Shown in pieces: positions 1 through 9,200 of a DNA stretch of 11,713 nucleotides. Where the stretch lies: positions 1 to 11,713 of the forward strand of contig JAFWBH010000162.1 in the NCBI GenBank assembly GCA_017507205.1, given 5' to 3'. Both the position numbers and the translations under genes were made by a program. The stretch's first letter is position 1. Each line of letters starts with the position of its first letter. The DNA comes from Clostridia bacterium (lineage in GTDB: Bacteria; Bacillota; Clostridia; Christensenellales; CAG-917). The notes under the pieces are model-generated. The model was not told the origin of the DNA. It saw nothing but the letters and a program-made list of their open reading frames with translations, and made no database searches.

Positions 1-126
1 CAAAAACTGCGATATTTAGATGCATAGCAAGGAAGAAAAACCCACAGGGGTCGTAGCATACTTGTCGTATGTGAGAATCCTGTGGGTTGCATCTGACGAT
101 GATAGGCGCTAAATAGCGCTATGTTT
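1..126 (-). repeat. Structured intergenic repeat, copy 1
   Basis: This imperfectly palindromic unit is shared with a second copy at 168-297. Seen directly: the 13-nt start CAAAAACTGCGAT (1-13) is identical to 168-180. A core at 51-75 matches 220-244 at 22 of 25 positions and contains the mini-hairpin CATAC (57-61) / GTATG (67-71). CTGACG (93-98) and CGCTAAATAGCGC (107-119) recur in copy 2 with the same 14-nt offset. Around the core, CCCACAGG (41-48) pairs with CCTGTGGG (79-86), and AGATGCA (18-24) pairs with TGCATCT (88-94). These stems have no sequence similarity to the stem in copy 2. The unit begins at the window edge and could extend further left. Strand is given as minus because in that sense the stem is followed by a U-run. 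Its function is unknown to me; a structured 3' RNA element or a small hairpin mobile element both fit. Confidence 0.75.
36..86 (-). terminator. Terminator-like hairpin inside repeat copy 1
   Basis: On the minus strand, CCCACAGG (complement of 79-86) pairs with CCTGTGGG (complement of 41-48) as a perfect 8-bp GC-rich stem. It is directly followed by TTTTTCTTCC (complement of 31-40). The 30-nt apical part (49-78) is the conserved repeat core, far longer than a normal terminator loop, and it holds its own 5-bp hairpin. It could act as a backup terminator for the large minus-strand gene. Termination is inferred from shape only. Confidence 0.5.
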
Positions 127-167
127 TAGTGGTATATGTTGGCACTTTGCTTTTTCCACGCACTCTG

Positions 168-297
168 CAAAAACTGCGATTATTTTGATGAAGAACAAGA
201 AAGGCACTTTTAAATCAGTCCGAAGCATACTTGGCGTATGTGAGGGATGAGATAAAAGTGCCTGACGCAGTTATTCGCTAAATAGCGCAGTTTTTAT
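168..297 (-). repeat. Structured intergenic repeat, copy 2
   Basis: Second copy of the unit at 1-126, separated from it by about 41 bp that show no repeat-like structure. The ends are inverted repeats: AAAAACTGCG (169-178) pairs perfectly with CGCAGTTTTT (286-295). A second CGCAGTT (266-272) can compete for the same partner. Inside, AGGCACTTTTA (202-212) pairs with TAAAAGTGCCT (253-263), and the conserved core at 220-244 carries CATAC (226-230) / GTATG (236-240). CGCTAAATAGCGC (276-288) forms a 4-bp hairpin with an AAAT loop. The right end runs over the stop codon of the large gene (294-296). The 10-bp terminal inverted repeat would fit a miniature mobile element; the replaced but still paired inner stem would fit an RNA or single-strand-DNA structure under selection. 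Confidence 0.78.
190..263 (-). terminator. Likely terminator of the large surface-protein gene
   Basis: About 30 bases after the stop codon, the minus-strand transcript can form an 11-bp perfect stem (complements of 253-263 and 202-212, AGGCACTTTTA / TAAAAGTGCCT). It is followed by TTCTTGTTCTTC (complement of 190-201). The U-run is interrupted, so this is weaker than a classic intrinsic terminator, and the 40-nt apical region holding the conserved repeat core is unusually long. The GGCAC stem start resembles the separate terminator at 11679-11696, so the repeat core may have been inserted into, or evolved within, an ordinary terminator hairpin. Confidence 0.55.
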
Positions 298-3200
298 TTT
301 TTGCCAACCACAGGGGGTGTTGCTGGCTTGCCGGGTGCTGCTGGTCTATTGCCTACAACGGGAGGTGTTGCTGGCTTTCCAGGAGCTTGGGGTCTGGGAG
401 CCTGTGGTGCCTGAGGAGCAGGCTGGGGTGCGCCCATGGGTCTTTGTGGTGCCTGTTGGGGTCTGGGTGCTGTCACTGGTCTTTGAGGAGCAGTGGGTGC
501 AGAAGGTTGAGGAGCAACAGGCTTTTGAGGTGCAGGCGCAGCCTTTGGTTGAGGTGCAGGTTGAGGAGTGGGCTTAGGTTGAGGTGCTGGTGCAACCTTT
601 GGTTGAGGTGCAGGTTGAGGAGTGGGCTTAGGTTGAGGAGCAACGGGCTTCTTGGGAGCAGGTTGCTTCTTTGCCTTTGGCTCCTTCTTTGCAGGTCTGT
701 CATCACCGGGTGTGCCATTTCCTTTCTTCTTCTTTGAAGCCACAACACTTACAACAATGATGACCACAACAACGATAAGTCCTGCAACGCCACCGACTAC
801 ATACCAGAGCCAAGGAGGAAGTTGATTTTCTGCATCTTCAATTTGTTGTTTCAAGGCAGTATCTTCAACCATACGGAAGGCTGCGACAGAGTCAATGTGT
901 GATGTCTTGAAGGTCAATGTGCCATCCTCTGTAATTGTGTAATCTTCAAGGCGATGCAACATTCCATCTGCGCCAACAATGTAGAATTTATATTCCTCAA
1001 CAGGATTTTCAAGGAAGAAATTGACTGTCACTTGAACTTCCTTTCCGGGTTGAACAACCTTGTTGTTGCTCATAAGACGGAGCTGCATAATCACTTCAAG
1101 GTTTGCCTTCATGAGATTTGCCTTGATATAAGGCTCGTGGCTTTCGATTGCAAGCCAGTAGTCATAGAGCTTGTTGCTTTCAACATACTCAGTGATTTCT
1201 GTTGCTTGAAGCTTGAGGCTGGGGTTGGTGATTTCTGTGCCGTCTGTATATTCCATTGACAAGCCGGGCTTGCCTACTGATTTTGTTGTGACATTGACAC
1301 GTCCAACATTGTTTGACAACACATAGTTGCTGTTGGGATCGCTTGTCACTCCTTCTGCCGTGCCGATTGTGATGACAACATATTCGTCATCTTGCTCATA
1401 TTCAGAGATCTCTGATGAGCCCTCTTCAAGATATTGGATTGTGAAGCCATAGGCACCCACGCCTGTGATGAGGTCAACAGGAGTGTCGTCAAACTTGACT
1501 GCAAATCTTCTTTCTGTGATGTCATCTGCGTCAAGACCATATTTTGCCTTGTAATCCTCTGTGAAGTCATACTTGAACACAATGTCAAGTGTTTCGGGGA
1601 GAACAAGGTTGCCCTCTTCATCAATATCTGCAACCACTGAAACCTCTTCAAGGATTGTTATGATGATGTGAGCAGGCTCAATCTTGAAGTTCTTTGTGAA
1701 GGTATACTCATTGTAGTTTGCAAGGACTGCTTGCACTCTTTCTGCCAATTCAAGCTCTGTTCTAGAAGGATTGCCTGAAAGCTCAACGGGAGCAAGAATG
1801 ACCTCAACCATATAGTTGTCAACGCTTTCAACCTTGCTGACAGCCTTGGTAACGCCAGTGCTGTAAACTCTATAGAATTTGAACACGAGGCTTGAAGCAA
1901 TAAGCTCCTTGTCCTCTGCTGTTGCGCCCTTGATGCTGTCCTTTATTTCATCCTTTATGTCATTGATGAAGTTCTTTTCTTGATAGTCAAGCTTGACGGG
2001 TGCATATGACACTGACATGTCAATCTTTTCAATGGTAAGATTGCTTGTCATTGAAGTTGATTGAGGATATTCACCAACTGTTCTTGTGAAGGTTGACACA
2101 ACAATATAGTTGCCTGCGTTCTTCACCTCGGTGACAAGATTTTCGTCTGCCACTGAGCCCACATAATATTTGTGTTCAACACTGACACCATTAAGGTTGC
2201 CTGTGATTGAAACCTTGCCCACTTGTGATTGTCCGTTGTATTTCACTGTTGAATCATTGACTGTCACGCCAGTAAATGCAGGCATCACAATGTTGAGCCT
2301 TGCCTCGCCAACTGCTTCAAAGATGTAGTTGTCTGATGAGATCTTTGTTGTGTCAATGACTGCCACATAATATTGACCATCTTCAAGCTTGCTTGAAGGA
2401 ATGGGGCTTTCTGGCATATCAACAAGCTCTGTTCCGTTGAAGAACTTGAATGCTGTTGCACCCTCTGCCACCTTGATCTTGTTGGTGCCATCGTTGCCAA
2501 CAAAGCCTGTATATGCAAGGTTGATTGTGGGCAGTGATTCAAGATAGGTTGCCTTGTAGGTGTCGCCATTGCCTGCGCTGACCTTCAAGGTCTTTTTGCC
2601 GATGACCAGCTCACTCACTGCAAGTGTTTCATCGTAGACACTGACACCATTTTCAAATCTTGAATATCCAAAGCTGAATTCATAGTTGGTTGCCTTGCCA
2701 CCTTCAAGAGATGCCTTGTAGGTGCCGATGATTGCTTGCTTGGTTGCGTTTGTTGTCATTGAAGGTTCAACGAATGTGTCGGGAAGGACAACATATGCAC
2801 CATTTGCATCTTGTGTGAACACTCCGTCTGCAAGGCTATAACGCAATGCATTTTGATCGTCAGTGATGAGTGATGACCAATGATCATTGTATGCGTTGCT
2901 GTAATCGTCAACAAGCATATAGCCCCTTGAGCCGTCAATGACCAAGCCATAGCTTGCACCACCAACTGAAATTGAGTAATTGATGTTGTATTTGTATGTG
3001 CTTGTATCATCGCCATATGTTGCTGTCATTGCATCAAGAACTGCTTTGATTTCTGCCTTTCTGATGTTGCACTTGACAACATATGTTGCGCCTGTTGCTG
3101 TATAGTTGAGATAGATGTTTGAGCTGTCAACGCCTGCAATTGCATTGTCGCCAAAGACAAATCTCACTTCTGCCACTCCAGCCTTTGAGGTTGAGTATGC

Positions 3201-6200
3201 AACGGTGAATCCATTGGGGTCAAGTGAAACCATTTGACCGTCTGCTCCCACAAAGCCTGCTGCCATGCTTATGTCAAAGTCAACACCAGGCACTCCGTGG
3301 AAGATTGTTGTTCCGTCATAGCTCTTGTTGAAGATATCTTTGTTGAGGACGTCAACAATCATTGTCACTTCTCTTTGGAGGATTCTGCCCTTTGCGTTTT
3401 CATCAACTGCAAGTGCAATTGTTTCCTTTCCTTGAATGTTGGCTTCCTCGCCGAAGAGATAATAGGTGTTGCCAGAACGTGTATATTTGTCAACAAAGTG
3501 ACTCATTGCCAAGGTGCCTTCAACCTCTTGATATTCGCTTTCTGTAAGCTGATAGAGGTTCTCAACCTTTGCACTGTAATAATAGATGTGGTTGCCATCT
3601 GCATCTGTTGCAGGAAGTGCGCCGATTTCAGTGATTTCACTGAGGCCATCAACTGCTGTTGCGCTTGCAAAGACAGGATAATAGTTGACGATGCCTGTTG
3701 AGATATTACGGAGTGTGACACCGTAAAGCTTGGCATCCTTGCTGTCAAGGATATTGCCCATTTCGTCATAGACGTTGGCATCGGTGTAATGTCCTGCAAG
3801 GACATCGACTGAATATCTGTCTGTTTCCTTTGCGTATTTGCCGATGAGGGTAAATTCAATGCCACCCACATCAAGCTTGTTTGTGCCGTCATAAATCTTT
3901 TCGCCTACATTTGCTTCAATGAGCATAGGTGCAGGAAGAATGCTTTGACGTGTTGTCCAGGTTGTTGAGCTGTTGATGTTGTAGTTTGATGCGATGTCAG
4001 AGGGTGCGTCCTCAGTATTGTCGAAGCCAACAACTCTCAATGACACCTTTTGCTCACCAACGTTCTTTGTGTCAAATTCTGCATCAAATTCAAATGCGAG
4101 ATAAGGAATATCCTCTACTGCAACGCCGATTTCTGTTGTAATTTCTGCTGTTGCTTGTGCTTCTCTTGTGCCATCATAGACCTTGGGAAGAACCTTGATG
4201 CTATTGTTTGAGGTGATTGTCTTTCTTCCCATGGGAGCAGCTTCGAGGCATTCATAGTCCTCAATGATGCCCTCTGAAAGAACAACACTCTTCTCCTCAT
4301 AGCCTTCCCCATTCCATTGATAGCCGATGATTTCGTAGTTGGCAAGAGCATCGGGGTTGGTTGATGAGAGAGTCAAACCACTGATCTTGACGTTGTGGCG
4401 AACCACCTCACCATCTCTGAATGCAACACTTGCATCCTCTTGTCCGTCAATGGTGTAGATGAAATCTACATTGTCAAAGTCCCAGGTGATTGAGCCAATT
4501 TCATTTGACCATGCTGTGCCATCCATATCTGTGTCTGACACAAGTCTGAATGCATATCTGCCGTCACCCTTGAAGATGTCAGCATCCTTGACAAGATTGA
4601 TCTGCTCTCTGCCGTTGTATTCCTTGCTGTTGTTATATGAAACGTTCAATTCAACAACTGCTCTTGAAATTTCAACATCTGCATTGATGTATGCTGTAAA
4701 TTCATCTGCTGTAAAGCTTGCGTTATAGTTTCTTGATGCAATCTCAATTGCATTGATTGTGACTGCTCTTGTGCCAGCATCCTTGCTGTCTGCCACTGCG
4801 TCAATTGAAACACCAAGATCACCGAGCTTGTCACCTGCACCAAAGACTTCACTCTTGACGTTGAAGGTCATGTCTACTCCTGCCTTGCCATTGTAAACAC
4901 GATCAATTGCATCAACGTCAACAAAGTCTGCAAGAGCAATTGTCTCGGGAGTGATTGAGCCAGGGATCAATGAAAGTGAAAGCTTCAAGCCCTCTTGATC
5001 AAATGAAACATACTCATCGAGTGACTCATCTTCGATGAGGAAGGTGTCCTCGGTGATGCCAACAAACATCAAGACAAGGTCTGTTGCAAAGTTGTCAGTG
5101 ACGTCTGCGCCGTTGAATGCAACAAGGTTGGCAATGTAGAATTCAATGCCACTGAGCATACAGTTGCTGTCGATGATGATATGATCCTCTGTGATTGTTG
5201 ATGTGCCATCATAGACCTTTGTGATGCTGAAATATGCTCTGTTGATTTCAAGTGCCTTGTTTGTAATCTTGATGGGGTTGCCATTCTTGTTGAGAGTGAT
5301 GTCAAAGACAATGCCGTCTGCTCCAACAAGGATATAGTTTCTGCTGTCCACGCCTGCAAGGATAAATGCTGAATATTGGACAGTCTTGTCTGTGCCAGCT
5401 GTAAAGTCTGTGAAGAGTGCTGTGAAGTCCACATACACGTTGTCCTCAATACGAGCAAGCTGACCAGTGATGTCGAACATCATTTCCTTTTCGCCTTCGC
5501 CAAAGGATGCTTCTGCAGAATTGTTGAACACCTTATCATTGGCGTAAAGTGATGATGTGTTTATTGCTGTAAAGTCAATTTCCTTTGCTGAAATTGTAAG
5601 CACGTATGCTGAAAGATCAACAACCTCAACTGCAAAGTTTGCGTTTGATGATGTAAACACATTGCCCACTGCAACACCATAGCGATATGCTGTGCCTTGG
5701 TTTTCAAATGTGCCGTCTGCCATTGACACTGTATCATATCTTGCGCCATATCCAGCAAGGCTTGCTCCTTGATAGATTGCTCTCACAAATGAGCCTGAAA
5801 TGATTGCGCCAAAGTCCACTGAATCAAAGCCACCGTTGTTTGTCACCTCGTAGCCAAAGCCGTAGTCTGTATCCATTTGACCATAGACCTTGTCTGTTGA
5901 GGTAAATGTAGGTGCAACTGTGACGATTGCAGGGTTGATTGCCACTGTGTATGATTCAACAAAGATTGTGTAATCACTGCTGATGTTGTTGCGTTGGCTG
6001 TCATAGACCACAACATCTGCTCCGTCAACAACAACCATATAGTTGCCAACGTCTGCCCCTGCAATTGAAGGTGCAAATTCAATGCTGAAGCCTTCGGGAA
6101 GTGTGCCATCATTGACCACATAATCAAAGCCGTTGCCAAGATCTGCTGTGATGATGACTGCGTCAAGATTTGATGTGCCATCATATGTCTTGTTGAACAC

Positions 6201-9200
6201 TCCACCAACCTTTGAAATGATGATTGTGGTTTGTCCTGCGATGACCTTCTTGACAATGATATAAACGCCTTCTGAGAGGATAAACTCTACGTTTGTGTTG
6301 CTTGAAGTGAGGTTTCCGCCAACTTCCATTGAAATTTGCTCAAATCCACCGACCTCTTCACCATCACCAACTTGGGTGAATGTCCACACTGCTTGAAGAG
6401 CATCTGCAAAGCGATAATCGTCAAGGGTGTAGCCAACGCCATAGTTGTTTTCCTCGTTGTATGCAAACACTTGACCACTATTGGGTGTCACAAGGACTGT
6501 TCTCTTTGTGATGACAAATGCTTTGCCCTCTGTGTCAAGGACGACCTTGTAGTTTGCATTGGTGTCAAATGCTGATGCGTTTGAATTGAATTCATATTCA
6601 CCAACATCCTCACCTGCGCTTCTTGTGATGAGTGCTTCACCAGACATTGTAATGATATTGCCCTCTGCTGAAAGAACATCTGCGTTCTTGATGATATCGG
6701 TGATATTTTCGCTGTTGATGCCTGCTGGGAGTGATGATGTGTCAATTGTAAAGCTGATTGCTCCGTCATTGTCACCATAAACCTTTCCACCACTGACAAC
6801 AGAAACAACAATTTCTCTTTGTGTGATTGTATGTCTTGCCTCATTCAAGGCCTTGACGTTGTAGTTGTTTGAAAGTGTGCCGTCTGACACTTCAAGATTG
6901 AAGGACAATCTATATACGCCAACATTGACTGATGCAAAGTCAACTGCGCCAATTGCTTGACCGTCAAACAAAATCCATTGCTCTGCTGTGGGCAATGACA
7001 TACCATCTCCATTGAAGATGTAGTTGTCAGGATCCCATGCTTCAAGGTCCTTGCCGACAAGACCTTCAATGGTGTAGCCAAATGCTTGTGCATTGCCGTA
7101 AACACCAGTTGTATTGTTGATGCTGATTGTGATGTCCTTCTTGTTGATGAGGAAATCTGCCAGCTCAGGAACAACTGAGATGTAGCTTTCTGTGTCAACG
7201 CCGACTGTAAACCTGTATGCGCCAACATTGACAGGTGCTTGACCTTCTTCAAGACCTTCAAAGCTGAATTCTACAAATGCCTTTGCATTTTCGTTTGAAA
7301 TGATGAATGGCACTTGGATTGGTGCGCCAGCATAATATGCTGTGTTGTTGAGCACTGAAATTTCAACAAGCTCACGGAAGCTGAAATAGACGTCAAGTGA
7401 TTCGCCTGCTTGTGTTTGAAGCTTGCCAAGATAATTGTCATCAACTGTCAGTGTAAGTGTTGTGCCTTCAATTGCAACAGGTGCAACATCATAGCTCACT
7501 TCTTTTGAGGTGGGATTTTCTGTTGTCCAAAGAGTTTTAAGACCATCTCCACCATTGTTCATCTTGAACATATAAGGAACGTATGGGCTGTCATCGTTGA
7601 TTGCATATTCAACCACTGCCTTATCGCCACGCTTGTATGCTGTCTTTGCACTGCCACTGACCATTGTCACATCTGCTTGACCATCAAAGATGCCGTTGTC
7701 AATGTGACCTGTGACAAAATAGCTGTTGGCGTCTGCAAGTATGTAATACTTGTGAAGCTCACTCTTGTTGCCTGCTTGGTCAACTGTCCAGAAAAGGAGC
7801 ACTCTCATACCGGCGTCAAGCTTGCTGTCAAGAGCAAGATTCAATGAGTTGATGTCTTGAAGCTTGCTTCCACCAACCTCTTCATACATATCAAATGCAT
7901 ATGATGAAAGGTGACCATAGCCCTCTCCATTGTAGTCAGCAATAAATTCTGCCAGTGATTTTCTTTCACCACTTGCAGTAAAGTCATCTGCTGATGTGAT
8001 GTTTTTCATTGCGTAATACACCTTGATTTCATCACCAAATGTGCCAACCAAGTCATCGGAGAAGTCATATTGTCCGGGGAATGACCATCCACTTGTATAC
8101 CAGCTTCTATTGGCTATTTCAGGAAGGGTGAGGTCCTCCAATTCAGCAATGTAATCACCGTCAACATCATCACTGTTCATAAAGTTAGGTGCAAGAGGTG
8201 CGTTTCTGTCAACACGGATATATACACCAGTGCGAACAATACTGCCTTGGAGATATTGCCACTTGCCATGCTCAATGCCGTTGGTGACAACTGTTTCACC
8301 ATTGTCAACATAGCTGATTGCGTTTTCAGTGTCAGCCTCAACACCTGTCAAAAGCTCAAAGGTGCTGATATAATTGTAGTTTACGTATGTATTTCTGCCC
8401 TGCTCGCTGTTGAGGACCACGCTTGCAAAGGTGATTGTCCAGATTGCTCTGCCTTCTCCGTCAATTTCGTAGTCAACATATACTGTTCTGCCACCATCGT
8501 GGAGGGTGATTATTTCACTGGATTGAGGTGTGCCTGTGCCGTCAAGGACATAGAGCAAGCCATTTTTGACATAGACAACCTGGTTTGTTTCAATGTCGTT
8601 GTCACCCATTGTGATAAATGCAAGGGTGTTGCCTGAAATGTTGGGCTTGTCTTGTGTCAAAGTGATCACAAGAGGTGCACCCGCCGCCCATTGAGGATTG
8701 TCAATGGCTGCGCCATTGGTTGTCTTGTTGAGTGTATGAACAGGTGCTTCATAGTCAACCTTCACATAGTATGAACGGATGCCTGTGCCTTCATCGAACT
8801 TTCCAGACAGAGTCATCTTGTAGAATGTGAAGAGATAATATCCTGAGCCTTTTGCAGAGCTGTCTGCCTGGTTGCCAATTTCTCCATTGGCAAGACCTGT
8901 GCTGAAATCGTATGTAAATTTCAGTCCGTTGACTGCAAAGGGCTTTTTGCCGAGGAGATCATCTCTGCCCCAGCTTGCAGATGTAAGCATTGTGGGAGAA
9001 TCTGCCTTGACAACTGAATAGAACCAAATGTAAGGTGATTGATTTGCTTCTCTTTCAACCTCTTTGCCTGCATCATCTCTTGGCACGTCAAAGTCCATTG
9101 TAAGACTGGGTGAATAATGCCAGCCGATGTTATCCCAGCTTGCAACACCATCAAACTCCGATGATTCCATAAAGAGTTTGTTTTCTTCTTCAAGGACAGT

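Larger units (their letters stand above)
297..821 (-). other. Membrane anchor and proline-rich cytoplasmic tail of the surface protein
   Basis: Residues 3271-3299 read LPPWLWYVVGG followed by a Val/Ile run, giving one strong membrane helix. K3300-K3303 follow at once, so the positive-inside rule places the remaining 146 residues in the cytoplasm. The tail is nearly all P, A, Q, K, V, T and R and should be disordered. It contains an 18-residue duplication (PKPTPQPAPQPK units) and a duplicated APGKPATPPVVG at the very C-terminus. Typical Gram-positive wall proteins end within a few residues of the basic stop-transfer signal, so a long tail of this kind is unusual. Confidence 0.8.

Noticed and set aside
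1..297. CRISPR array or integron attC sites
   Set aside because: Only two ~130-bp units with long internal palindromes, no regular short repeats and spacers, and no attC core-site sequence at the ends.
1587..1601. LPETL motif resembling a sortase signal (also LPDTF at 2772-2786)
   Set aside because: Both lie far from the C-terminus inside repeat modules and are followed by further domains, not by a membrane helix. The membrane helix at residues 3275-3298 has no such motif before it.
3234..3701. 155-codon open frame on the plus strand inside the giant gene, and many similar antisense frames
   Set aside because: They are antisense shadows of the repeat-rich coding sequence, with Cys-rich, low-information translations and no ribosome sites.
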